Shown here: positions 9,696 to 17,081 of the stretch, piece by piece
Layout: each line of letters opens with the position of its first letter
Numbering within the stretch: the stretch's first letter is position 1
Source of the DNA: Paraburkholderia tropica
GTDB lineage: Bacteria; Pseudomonadota; Gammaproteobacteria; Burkholderiales; Burkholderiaceae
Length of the DNA stretch: 64,000 nt
NCBI RefSeq assembly: GCF_914484835.1
Contig: NZ_CAJZAR010000062.1
Coordinates: 124,001 to 188,000, forward strand
Reading direction: 5' to 3'
Made by a program: the position numbers and the translations under genes
The notes under the pieces: model-generated
Database searches by the model: none
Told to the model about the DNA's origin: nothing
The model's input: only the letters and a program-made list of their open reading frames with translations

Positions 9696-10574
9696 TCAGT
9701 CTGGAACGTTTGTGCACATGTGCCGGTAGGCGGCGGGCGTCATGCGGTAGGCGCGGCGAAACCAGCGCCCGAGATGGCTCTGATCGGCGAAACCGACTTC
9801 CGCCGCGACCTGCGCGGGCGTGCGCCCCGCCGCCAGCAGACGGCGCGCGGCGCGCAGCCGCAAGCGCACCAGATACGCGTGCGGCGAGGTGCCGAACGCG
9901 CGCTGAAACAGCCGCGTGAGCCGGAAGCGGTCGATGCCCGCGATCTGCGCGAGGTCGTCGAGGCCGAGGTTGCCGTCCATGTGCGCGTGCAGCGCGTCGC
10001 GCACGCGCGCGATCGCGGGCGGCGCCGCGAGGCTCTCGGCTGAAGCCAGTGTCTCGCGCAGCTGGCCGCCCAGCAGCATCAGCAGGCGGTCGAGCGACTG
10101 GTCGCGCGCGAGGCGGCCCTCTTCGCCGTAGATCGCGAGAAAGGCCTGGCGGATCGATTCGACGAGCGCGCGGTCGTCCACGAGCGTCTGGCCGAACGCC
10201 GCTTCCACGCTGCCGAGGCCCGGCAGATCGAGACGCTGCGCCGCGTGCGCGACCCACGCCTGCGGCAGATAGAGCATCGCGTAGGTGAAGCCTTCGGTCT
10301 CGGGCGCGTGGCCGTCGTGCAGCGCGCCCGGTTCGATCAGGATCGCGCGGCCCGGCACGCTCGTGTGCAGCGCACGATGGCACTGGAAACGCTGCACGCC
10401 CTGCTCGGTGTAGCCGATCAACATGTCGTCGTGATCGTGCGGATCGTAGGCGTGGCCGCTGAAATGCGCGCGCAGGCCTTCGATGCCCGTCTCCGCGTCG
10501 CGGCGCGCGACGAGCCAGTTGCCGGGGCCGCGAGCCGGCGCGTTGCTGCTCGCGTTCGCGGTCGCGTCCTTCAT
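9696..10574 (-). CDS. AraC-family transcriptional regulator
   Basis: The protein is 292 aa. The N-terminal half is a cupin-type AraC sensor (HDHDDMLIGYTEQGVQRFQC, then GRAILIEPGALHDGHAPE). The C-terminal 100 residues carry two helix-turn-helix motifs: GLDDLAQIAGIDRFRLTRLF and PAQVAAEVGFADQSHLGRWF. It is followed by a DUF2000 gene on the same strand and is divergent from zwf. The pairing with DUF2000 suggests local control of that gene; an effect on zwf is possible but not shown. Confidence 0.88.
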   Translation of the reverse strand: MKDATANASSNAPARGPGNWLVARRDAETGIEGLRAHFSGHAYDPHDHDDMLIGYTEQGVQRFQCHRALHTSVPGRAILIEPGALHDGHAPETEGFTYAMLYLPQAWVAHAAQRLDLPGLGSVEAAFGQTLVDDRALVESIRQAFLAIYGEEGRLARDQSLDRLLMLLGGQLRETLASAESLAAPPAIARVRDALHAHMDGNLGLDDLAQIAGIDRFRLTRLFQRAFGTSPHAYLVRLRLRAARRLLAAGRTPAQVAAEVGFADQSHLGRWFRRAYRMTPAAYRHMCTNVPD

Positions 10575-10773
10575 GATCGTGCGTTGCTCCTCGTGTTGGC
10601 CGCGGGATGAGGCGACCAGTGTACGTCAGCCGCGCGCGGCGCTTCGGGCGCGCTTTCGTGTTACAGATCGCTTTCAGCGCGCCATGAGGCGGGAACTCCG
10701 CGCGCGGCGGGCCGGTCCGTCAAGGTATCGCATTTGCTCACTGAGAACGTTCACGTTCAACCGAAGCGAAATC

Positions 10774-12429
10774 ATGCCGACGAATGCCTCCGATCACGAC
10801 GCCGCCAACGCGCGGCCCAGCGCCAAGCTGCCCGCCCATCCGCACGACGCGCAAAACCCGCAAGCCGCACCGCGCGCGCCCGCTTCACCCGCCGGCGAGC
10901 ATCCCGCGCCGCCCTGCACGCTCGTGATCTTCGGCGCGGGCGGCGACCTGACGAAACGCCTGCTGATGCCCGCGATCTACAACCTCGCCGTCGATGGCCT
11001 GCTCGACGGCGGCATGCAGATCATCGGCGTCAATCACGGCGAGCGCGCGACCGAAGCGTGGCGCGACGATCTGCACGACGCGCTCGCGCAATTCGCCGCC
11101 GACAAGGCCAGCACTTTTCACGCGGGCAAGCTCGACGACCGCGCGTGGGACTGGGTCGCGCAGCGCCTGCACTACATGGCGGGCGACTTCGAGGACGACG
11201 CGCCTTATCAACGCCTGGCTCAGCAGCTCGAAGGCCAGGCTTCCGGCAAACAACGCGGCAACGTGGTGTTCTATCTCGCCGTCGGCGCGCGCTTTTTCAA
11301 GCCGATCGTCGAGCGACTCGGCAAGGCGGGCCTGCTCAAGCAGGACGGCGGGCACGATAAGGGCAACGAGGGCAACGGCCCGTTCCGCCGCATCGTCATC
11401 GAAAAACCCTTTGGCAGCGACCTCGCCAGCGCGCGCGATCTGAACCGGCATCTGCTGCGTTTCGCGCGGGAATCGCAGATCTATCGCATCGATCATTTTC
11501 TCGGCAAGGACACCGTGCAGAGCATTCTCGCGGTGCGCTTCGCGAATGCGATGTTCGAGCCCATCTGGCGGCGCGAATATATCGACAGCGTGCAGATCAC
11601 GGCGTCGGAAGTGATCGGCGTGGAAGGGCGCGGCAGTTTCTACGAGCCGACCGGCGCGTTCCGCGACATGGTGCCGAACCATCTGTTCCAGTTGCTCGGC
11701 ATGATCGCGATGGAGCCGCCCAATTCGTTCGACGCGGAGTCGGTGCGCAACCGCAAGGCGGAAATTTTCGACGCGCTGCTGCCGCTCAAGCGCGGCGACG
11801 TGGTGTTCGGGCAATACGCGAAAGGTCCGGCGGGCGTGGCCTATCGCGACGAACCGAACGTGGCGAAGGACAGTACGACGCCCACGTATGCGGCCGCGCG
11901 CGTGCACATCGACAACTGGCGCTGGGCGGGCGTGCCGTTCTATCTGCGCACGGGCAAGCGGCTCGCGGCACGCCGCACGGAGATCTCGGTGCAGCTCAGG
12001 CAGGTGCCGTTCCGGCTGTTCCGCGACACGCCCGTCGATGCGCTCACGCCCAACGTGCTGACGCTGCGCATCGACCCGACGCACGGCACGCGCTTCGATT
12101 TCAACGTGAAAGTGCCGGGGCCGGTCATGCGCGTGGGCGCGGCGTATTCGTCGTTCGACTACAAGCAGTTTTTCGCGGAGCACGCCAACGTGGGCTACGA
12201 AACGCTGCTCTACGACTGCATGCTCGGCGACCAGACGCTGTTCCAGCGCGCCGACAGCATCGAATCGGCGTGGGCCGCCGTGGATGGCGTGCTGCATCCG
12301 CACGGCGCGCCGATTCCGGTGCACGACTATCCCGCAGGCAGCGCCGGTCCCGCCGAAGCCGACGCGCTGCTCGCGCGCGATGGCCGCGCCTGGCGCACGC
12401 TCGCGGCGGGCGATCCCATCAGCCCATAA
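10774..12429 (+). CDS. zwf: Glucose-6-phosphate 1-dehydrogenase
   Basis: The protein is 551 aa. It oxidises glucose 6-phosphate with NAD(P)+ to 6-phosphogluconolactone, the entry to the Entner-Doudoroff and pentose phosphate routes. Visible motifs are GAGGDLTKR (residues 54-62, a variant of GxxGDLxxR), IVIEKPFGSDLASA, the signature RIDHFLGKDTVQSI with its active-site histidine, and FYLRTGKRL. The enzyme proper starts near residue 48; the first 47 residues are a Pro/Ala/His-rich, probably disordered extension. The ATG at 10774 is the most downstream reasonable start. The polyphosphate glucokinase gene follows after 37 bp, so the two form a glucose-use unit. Confidence 0.93.
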   Translation: MPTNASDHDAANARPSAKLPAHPHDAQNPQAAPRAPASPAGEHPAPPCTLVIFGAGGDLTKRLLMPAIYNLAVDGLLDGGMQIIGVNHGERATEAWRDDLHDALAQFAADKASTFHAGKLDDRAWDWVAQRLHYMAGDFEDDAPYQRLAQQLEGQASGKQRGNVVFYLAVGARFFKPIVERLGKAGLLKQDGGHDKGNEGNGPFRRIVIEKPFGSDLASARDLNRHLLRFARESQIYRIDHFLGKDTVQSILAVRFANAMFEPIWRREYIDSVQITASEVIGVEGRGSFYEPTGAFRDMVPNHLFQLLGMIAMEPPNSFDAESVRNRKAEIFDALLPLKRGDVVFGQYAKGPAGVAYRDEPNVAKDSTTPTYAAARVHIDNWRWAGVPFYLRTGKRLAARRTEISVQLRQVPFRLFRDTPVDALTPNVLTLRIDPTHGTRFDFNVKVPGPVMRVGAAYSSFDYKQFFAEHANVGYETLLYDCMLGDQTLFQRADSIESAWAAVDGVLHPHGAPIPVHDYPAGSAGPAEADALLARDGRAWRTLAAGDPISP

Positions 12430-12466
12430 ACTCGACATATCGCACGCACGAACAACGGAGGCACGA

Positions 12467-13375
12467 GTGGCAACAGCACGAAAAACAACCACGAAGCAGG
12501 CGGCAAAGAAAGTCACAACGAAGGCGACAACGAAGCGCCCGGCGGCGAGCCGGAAGGCCGCCGTTAAAAAGACGGCGGTGAAGAAGGCTCCGGCAACGCG
12601 CGCACGCCAGCCCGAGAACATCCTCGCCATCGACATCGGCGGGACCGGCCTGAAGGCGGCCATCATCGACGCGAACGGCGCCATGCGCACCGAGCGCGTG
12701 CGCGTGGAAACGCCGCATCCGTGTCCGCCGGACCTGCTCGTCGAGACGCTGCACACGCTCGTGCAGCCCTTGATCGCGCAGTATCCGCCGCAGCATGTGT
12801 CGATCGGCTTTCCCGGTTTCGTGCGCGACAACCGCGTGCTCACCGCGCCGCATCTCGGCGTGGAAGGCTGGCACGACGTGCCGCTCGCGCGGCTGCTCGG
12901 CGAGCGGCTGGGCATCGCGTCGGTGCGCATGATCAACGACGCGGAAATGCAGGGCTTCGCCGCCATCGAAGGACGCGGCCTCGAATTCGTGCTGACGCTC
13001 GGCACGGGTGCGGGCACCGCGCTGTTCCGCGACGGCGAGCTGATGCCGCATCTCGAACTCGCGCATCATCCGGTCAGCAAGAAGCACGCGTATGACGAAT
13101 ATATCGGCGACGCGGCGCGCAAGAAGGCAGGCAACAAGCGCTGGAACCGGCGTGTCGAGAAGGTGATCGGCATTCTCGATTCGCTCGTGCATTACGACAA
13201 GCTCTGGATCGGCGGCGGCAATGCCGAACGTCTGACGTTTGCGTTGCCGCCGAACGTGGCGACCGTGCCGAACGATCGCGGCATCGAGGGCGGCGCGCGT
13301 CTGTGGCATCCGCGCTCGGTGCGCGAGACGCGGCAGTTGCCCGCCGCGACGCTGCGCACCGGCGAATTCGAATAG
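12467..13375 (+). CDS. ppgK: Polyphosphate glucokinase (ROK family) with basic H1-like tail
   Basis: The protein is 302 aa from a GTG at 12467 preceded by GGAGG. Residues 1-49 form a Lys/Ala/Thr-rich tail with about 16 Lys/Arg and no acidic residue, resembling bacterial histone H1-like proteins. Residues 50-302 are a ROK-type kinase: NILAIDIGGTGLKAAIIDA, SIGFPGFVRDN, VRMINDAEMQGFAAIEG, LTLGTGAGTALFRDG and LWIGGGNAERL. It lacks the ROK zinc cluster, as polyphosphate glucokinases do. It should phosphorylate glucose with polyphosphate (or ATP) and feed the adjacent zwf product. The tail may bind polyphosphate or DNA; that is inference. Confidence 0.88.
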   Translation: MATARKTTTKQAAKKVTTKATTKRPAASRKAAVKKTAVKKAPATRARQPENILAIDIGGTGLKAAIIDANGAMRTERVRVETPHPCPPDLLVETLHTLVQPLIAQYPPQHVSIGFPGFVRDNRVLTAPHLGVEGWHDVPLARLLGERLGIASVRMINDAEMQGFAAIEGRGLEFVLTLGTGAGTALFRDGELMPHLELAHHPVSKKHAYDEYIGDAARKKAGNKRWNRRVEKVIGILDSLVHYDKLWIGGGNAERLTFALPPNVATVPNDRGIEGGARLWHPRSVRETRQLPAATLRTGEFE

Positions 13376-13393
13376 ATCGCGGCGTAACCGCGC

Positions 13394-14035
13394 TTACCAG
13401 CGCAGCAGGCGCGGCCCGAGCCACGCGCCGATGGCGGCGGGCAGCAACATGCCGATGGCGTACCAGACGCTCCAGAACGCCGGGCTCATTTCCGGGCAAT
13501 GCGCGCAATAGGCGATGGTCGCCAACGCGCTCGCGAACAGTCCGGCGGCGGCGCCCGCCACGCGCGGGCGCGTGGGCGCGAGGCCGCGCGCGGCCCAGAA
13601 CACCGCCGCGAACGTGGGCACCGAGAGCAGCACGATATTGAACGGGCAGGTGCGCCACGACAGGCCGAGCACGAGCGTCGCGCGCTGCGCGGGCTCCGCT
13701 TCGCCGAGCGTGAGCCAGCCGCCCGCCCACACGACCACGAACGGCACCGCCAGCAGCGCCCACGCGTAGCCGCCGCGCACGCCCGGACGGCCGAGGCGGC
13801 TCACCGCGAGCGCCGCCGCCAGCGCCACGCCGATCGGGAACGCGAGCTTGGCCCAGAAGATCGGCGTCTGCGCGACCGCGAGCAGATCGTGTCGCACACC
13901 GAACACGATGCTCATCAGCGCGAGCGAGCCCGCGAAACCCAGCGGCAGCGCGCGCGCGAAGCGGCGCAGCACGGCCTTGCGGTCCACCTTGGCGACGCCC
14001 GTGGAAAGCAGGCTGATCAGGTCGTCGGTTTTCAT
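13394..14035 (-). CDS. nrsF: NrsF-type anti-sigma factor (DUF1109)
   Basis: The protein is 213 aa with about six transmembrane segments and an N-terminal cytoplasmic stretch, MKTDDLISLLSTGVAKVDRK, typical of DUF1109. Two conserved cysteine elements are visible: WRTCPFNIVLLSVP and AYCAHCPEMSP. DUF1109/NrsF proteins hold the ECF factor SigF inactive at the membrane and release it on oxidative or heavy-metal stress, probably through these cysteines. Its ATG overlaps the sigF stop (ATGA at 14032-14035), so translation is coupled. Confidence 0.9.
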   Translation of the reverse strand: MKTDDLISLLSTGVAKVDRKAVLRRFARALPLGFAGSLALMSIVFGVRHDLLAVAQTPIFWAKLAFPIGVALAAALAVSRLGRPGVRGGYAWALLAVPFVVVWAGGWLTLGEAEPAQRATLVLGLSWRTCPFNIVLLSVPTFAAVFWAARGLAPTRPRVAGAAAGLFASALATIAYCAHCPEMSPAFWSVWYAIGMLLPAAIGAWLGPRLLRW

Positions 14036-14799
14036 TGCGCCCCCCGGATGCGCGCGGCGAGCGCCTTGAGGCCGCGGTGGATGCCCACTTTCACCGCCGA
14101 CTCCGAGAGCCCCGTGAGCTTCGCCGTCTCCACCACCGACAGGCCTTCGAGCTTCACATGCACGATGGGCAGGCGCTGCTTGTCGGGCAGCTGGTCGAGC
14201 AGCTTGCCGATGTCGCGGCGCGCCTGCGCGGGTTCGTCATCGGGCGTGGCGAACAGGTCGGTATGGTCGTCGAGCGGATCGTTGAGCGATTCGCGGCGCG
14301 CGCGCGAGCGGAAAAAGTCCATCAGTTTGTAGCGAGCGATCGCGTGGACCCAGGCCGTGAGCGGTTCGTCGGGACGCCACGTGTGACGCGCGTTGTGCAC
14401 CGCGAGCAGGATTTCCTGCACGAGATCTTCCACGTCGTCGTGCATCTGCGGAATGCGGCGGCGCAGATAGCCGCGCAAATGGCGCGTGAGCTCCTGCAGG
14501 AAGCTGCGGTAGGCGTCGGCGTCACCTTCCAGTCCGCTGACGAACAGCGCTTTGAGACGGATTTCCGCGGGATACACAGGGCGTCCTGGGCTGGCGCGAC
14601 GATCGGTTGGCGTGACGGGAGCGCCCGCCTCGTGAAAGCTCGCGGCGGGCTGGCGCGGTTCCGAGCCCGCGTGGAATCCGGGATCGATGGTTCGAGCGTA
14701 GCCGAACGCATTGCGCATCGCAATAGCGCCCGCGCCGCCGCCGTGGGCGTCGGGTTCCCGCATCCGCCATCGTCTTGCCGCCGCTTTTGCCCAGCTCAC
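14032..14799 (-). CDS. sigF: ECF sigma factor SigF
   Basis: The protein is 255 aa. The ECF core begins near residue 80: LKALFVSGLEGDADAYRSFL, region 2 RRRIPQMHDDVEDLVQEILL and TAWVHAIARYKLMDFFRSRA, region 4 LPIVHVKLEGLSVVETAKLT and GLSESAVKVGIHRGLKAL. The GTG start at 14799 has a strong GGAGGA about nine bases upstream, so the Gly/Ala-rich 75-residue N-terminal extension is probably translated, although most SigF proteins are near 180 aa; a start at about 14718 would shorten it. It is co-transcribed with nrsF and divergent from yedZ1. A promoter with its own expected recognition sequence lies at 14850-14875, implying autoregulation. Confidence 0.88.
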   Translation of the reverse strand: MSWAKAAARRWRMREPDAHGGGAGAIAMRNAFGYARTIDPGFHAGSEPRQPAASFHEAGAPVTPTDRRASPGRPVYPAEIRLKALFVSGLEGDADAYRSFLQELTRHLRGYLRRRIPQMHDDVEDLVQEILLAVHNARHTWRPDEPLTAWVHAIARYKLMDFFRSRARRESLNDPLDDHTDLFATPDDEPAQARRDIGKLLDQLPDKQRLPIVHVKLEGLSVVETAKLTGLSESAVKVGIHRGLKALAARIRGAQ

Positions 14800-14849
14800 C
14801 TTGTTGATCCTCCGTGTTCGTTCATCGCGTGCGCGCCGTATCGACGTTA

Positions 14850-14875
14850 TTCGTCGCGTGCGCCGCGCCGGTTAC
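14850..14875 (-). promoter_or_regulatory. SigF-type promoter of sigF-nrsF
   Basis: On the minus strand the sequence reads GTAACC (14875-14870), exactly 16 bp, then CGAA (14853-14850). This is the motif I recall for Caulobacter SigF promoters (GTAACC-N16-CGAA). It lies about 50 bp upstream of the sigF GTG and points towards it. Confidence 0.75.
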
Positions 14876-14932
14876 ACGCTGCGCGGATTTATTTGCGCAG
14901 CGCACCGTTCGCGAAAAATTTTCATGCGTGCT

Positions 14933-14958
14933 GTAACCGCCGAAGCGCGCGCAGCGAA
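14933..14958 (+). promoter_or_regulatory. SigF-type promoter of yedZ1-yedY1-mrpX
   Basis: GTAACC (14933-14938), exactly 16 bp, then CGAA (14955-14958), 42 bp before the yedZ1 start. It is the mirror of the sigF promoter 60 bp away. Two independent exact matches with the same 16-bp spacing make chance unlikely. Confidence 0.78.
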
Positions 14959-15000
14959 TTCACTCGTAACCGTCACGCACTTGCCCCACGAGGATTCGCC

Positions 15001-15660
15001 ATGGGACCGACCGCCGGAACACCGAATGCCGCCCAGCGCGCCGTTGAGCCAGCGGCACCCGCTGCGCGCCGCGAGCGCCCGATTCATCCGCTCTGGCTGC
15101 GCGTCACGCACTGGCTCAACGCGCTCGCGGCACTCGTCATGATGTTCTCGGGCTGGCGCATCTACGACGCCTCGCCGGTGTTTCGCGGCATCGTCATTCC
15201 GCCGTCGATCACGCTGGGCGGCTGGCTCGGCGGCGCGCTGCAATGGCATTTCGCGGCGATGTGGCTGCTGGTCTTCAACGGCCTCGTGTATCTCGGCCTG
15301 AATCTCGCGAGCGGCCGCCTGTTTGCGAAGTTCTTTCCGCTGAGTCCGCGCGACGTCGTGCACGATCTGCGTGCCGCGCTCACGGGCAAGCTCTCGCACG
15401 CCGATCTGCGCCAGTACAACGCCGTGCAGAAGCTCGCGTATCTGGTGGCCATCGCCGATCTGATCGTGCTCGTGCTCTCCGGCCTCGCGATCTGGAAGTC
15501 GGTGCAGTTTCCCGTGCTGCGCGAACTGATGGGCGGCTATGACCGCGCCCGCGTGGTGCACTTCTGCGCGATGGCGCTGCTCGCGGCGTTCGTCGTGCTT
15601 CACGTGACGATGGTCGCGCTCGTGCCGCGCTCGCTGCTCACGATGCTGCGCGGGCGCTGA
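15001..15660 (+). CDS. yedZ1: Cytochrome b561-type membrane haem protein (YedZ1)
   Basis: The protein is 219 aa with four main membrane segments and histidines placed for two b-type haems: LRVTHWLNALAALVMMFSGW, LQWHFAAMWLLVFNG and RVVHFCAMALLAAFVVLHV. It belongs to the Ni/Fe-hydrogenase/cytochrome b561-like group. In Azospira suillum an equivalent protein (YedZ1) passes quinol electrons to the periplasmic molybdenum enzyme YedY1, which reduces methionine sulfoxide. The ATG at 15001 follows GAGGA. The next gene is the molybdenum enzyme, 51 bp on, and a SigF-type promoter lies upstream. Confidence 0.83.
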   Translation: MGPTAGTPNAAQRAVEPAAPAARRERPIHPLWLRVTHWLNALAALVMMFSGWRIYDASPVFRGIVIPPSITLGGWLGGALQWHFAAMWLLVFNGLVYLGLNLASGRLFAKFFPLSPRDVVHDLRAALTGKLSHADLRQYNAVQKLAYLVAIADLIVLVLSGLAIWKSVQFPVLRELMGGYDRARVVHFCAMALLAAFVVLHVTMVALVPRSLLTMLRGR

Positions 15661-15711
15661 TCGCCACGCCCATTCGCGAAACCGGCATCGCGCATTCCAT
15701 AAGGATTCCCA

Positions 15712-16497
15712 ATGAACACGAACGACAAGCGGATCGTCACGGTGGACCGCGCGGCGATACTCACCGACGCGCGCCGCGAGATCGACAAGCTCGACATGCC
15801 CGCGCGGCGTCTGTTCGGCAAGCGCCTGCTCACGCTCGGCGGCCTCGCGATGCTGACCGGCTGCTCGATCACCGACGACGCCTCGGTCAACACGCTGCTT
15901 TCCGCCGTGTCGCGCTTGAACGACCGCGTGCAGGCCTTCATCTTCAATCCGCACCAGCTCGCGCCGACCTACAGCGAGGCGCAAATCACGCGGCCGTTTC
16001 CGTTCAACGCGTTCTATAGCGAGGATCAGGCACCCGTGGTCGATGGCGGCAGCTATCGGCTCAAGCTCGGCGGGCTCGTGACCGGCCAGCGCGTCTGGAC
16101 GCTGCCCGAACTCTACGCGCTGCCGCGCGCCGACCAGATCACGCGGCATATCTGCGTGGAAGGCTGGAGCGCGATCGGGCGCTGGGGCGGCACGCCGTTC
16201 GGCGACTTTCTGCGACGCGTGGGCGCGGACACGAGCGCGCATTACGTGGCCTTCCGCTGCGCCGACGATTACTACGAAAGCATCGACATGGCCACCGCGC
16301 TGCATCCGCAGACCTTGCTCGCGTTCGACTACGACGGTCAGCGTCTGCCCGCGAAATACGGCTATCCGATGAAGCTGCGCATGCCGACCAAGCTCGGCTA
16401 CAAGAACCCCAAGCACATCGTCGAGATTGTCGTCACGAACACTTACCCGGGCGGTTACTGGGTCGATCAGGGCTACAACTGGTTCGGCGGTTCGTGA
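15712..16497 (+). CDS. yedY1: YedY1-type molybdopterin oxidoreductase (methionine sulfoxide reductase)
   Basis: The protein is 261 aa. The N-terminus has a basic patch then a hydrophobic stretch ending in cysteine (RRLFGKRLLTLGGLAMLTGC), so it is exported and perhaps lipid-anchored. The sulfite-oxidase-type molybdopterin fold shows as YRLKLGGLV, the Mo-ligating cysteine in RHICVEGWSAIGRWGG, and the C-terminal YPMKLRMPTKLGYKNPKHI. Known relatives reduce oxidised methionine using electrons from a cytochrome b partner. It lies between yedZ1 and a Met-rich peptide gene, matching the SigF-controlled hypochlorite defence set. Confidence 0.87.
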   Translation: MNTNDKRIVTVDRAAILTDARREIDKLDMPARRLFGKRLLTLGGLAMLTGCSITDDASVNTLLSAVSRLNDRVQAFIFNPHQLAPTYSEAQITRPFPFNAFYSEDQAPVVDGGSYRLKLGGLVTGQRVWTLPELYALPRADQITRHICVEGWSAIGRWGGTPFGDFLRRVGADTSAHYVAFRCADDYYESIDMATALHPQTLLAFDYDGQRLPAKYGYPMKLRMPTKLGYKNPKHIVEIVVTNTYPGGYWVDQGYNWFGGS

Positions 16498-16561
16498 CGC
16501 ACCGAGACCCATCTTTCACCCTGCTTTTTTGCAGAACGTTTCACTCACCAGGAGCATGACC

Positions 16562-16837
16562 ATGAAGAAGATCACGATCGCCGCACTCGCCGCTGTGTCC
16601 CTCGCCGCCACGTTGGGCCTGAGCGCGGGCAGCGCCTTTGCGCAAGGCAGTGGCGCCATGTCCAACGACGCGATGTCGAAGGACAGCATGCACAAGGACA
16701 CGATGGGCAAGGACGCCATGTCGAAGAACGACATGGGCAAAGGCGGCGCGATGTCCCACGACAAGATGAGCAAGCCGATGAAAAAGGACAACGCCATGGG
16801 CATGGACCACGGCGCGTCGGGCGCGATGTCGAAGTAA
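16562..16837 (+). CDS. mrpX: Methionine-rich periplasmic scavenger peptide (MrpX-like)
   Basis: The protein is 91 aa. MKKITIAALAAVSLAATLGL through AFA is a Sec signal peptide. The mature 64 residues contain 12 methionines in degenerate five- or six-residue repeats of the form (A/S/T/D)MxKD, interleaved with Lys and Asp, and no cysteine. In Azospira suillum such a peptide is oxidised sacrificially by hypochlorite and recycled by YedY1. I chose the ATG at 16562 because AGGAG lies seven bases before it; the in-frame ATG at 16556 is too close. It is the last gene of the SigF-dependent operon. Confidence 0.88.
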   Translation: MKKITIAALAAVSLAATLGLSAGSAFAQGSGAMSNDAMSKDSMHKDTMGKDAMSKNDMGKGGAMSHDKMSKPMKKDNAMGMDHGASGAMSK

Positions 16838-16863
16838 GCCCACTACACGCCGGCCGCGCCGCC

Positions 16864-16901
16864 AGCCGCGCTTCCCGCTCACGCGGGAGCGCGGCTTTTT
16901 C
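16864..16901 (+). terminator. Rho-independent terminator after mrpX
   Basis: AGCCGCGCTTCCCGC, a TCAC loop, then GCGGGAGCGCGGCT form a long GC stem with one offset, followed by TTTTTCTTT. It closes the yedZ1-yedY1-mrpX operon. Confidence 0.85.
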
Positions 16902-16937
16902 TTTGCGCGCGCGGGCCGCCTTAACATGCACATCTGA

Positions 16938-16967
16938 AATCTTTATATGAAATCACTATTTAATTTG
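16938..16967. promoter_or_regulatory. AT-rich element upstream of the organosulfur operon
   Basis: A short AT-rich island in GC-rich DNA contains TTTATATGAAATCACTATTT (16942-16961). The 22 bases from 16942 match 18 of 22 positions, without gaps, of a segment at 36908 beside the sulfonate transporter operon. It is a probable promoter and regulator-binding site for the monooxygenase operon starting at 17082. A CysB/SsuR-type LysR regulator is a candidate binder; that is inference. Confidence 0.5.
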
Positions 16968-17081
16968 CGCATGACGCGGTGATAGGCTGATTGCGATCGG
17001 CGCGGCGTCCGCGCGCGCCGCGCCCCCTACACGAACCCATGCGCCGGCGGCTGCTCGCCGTCCGCGAGCCGAGGAGCCACG

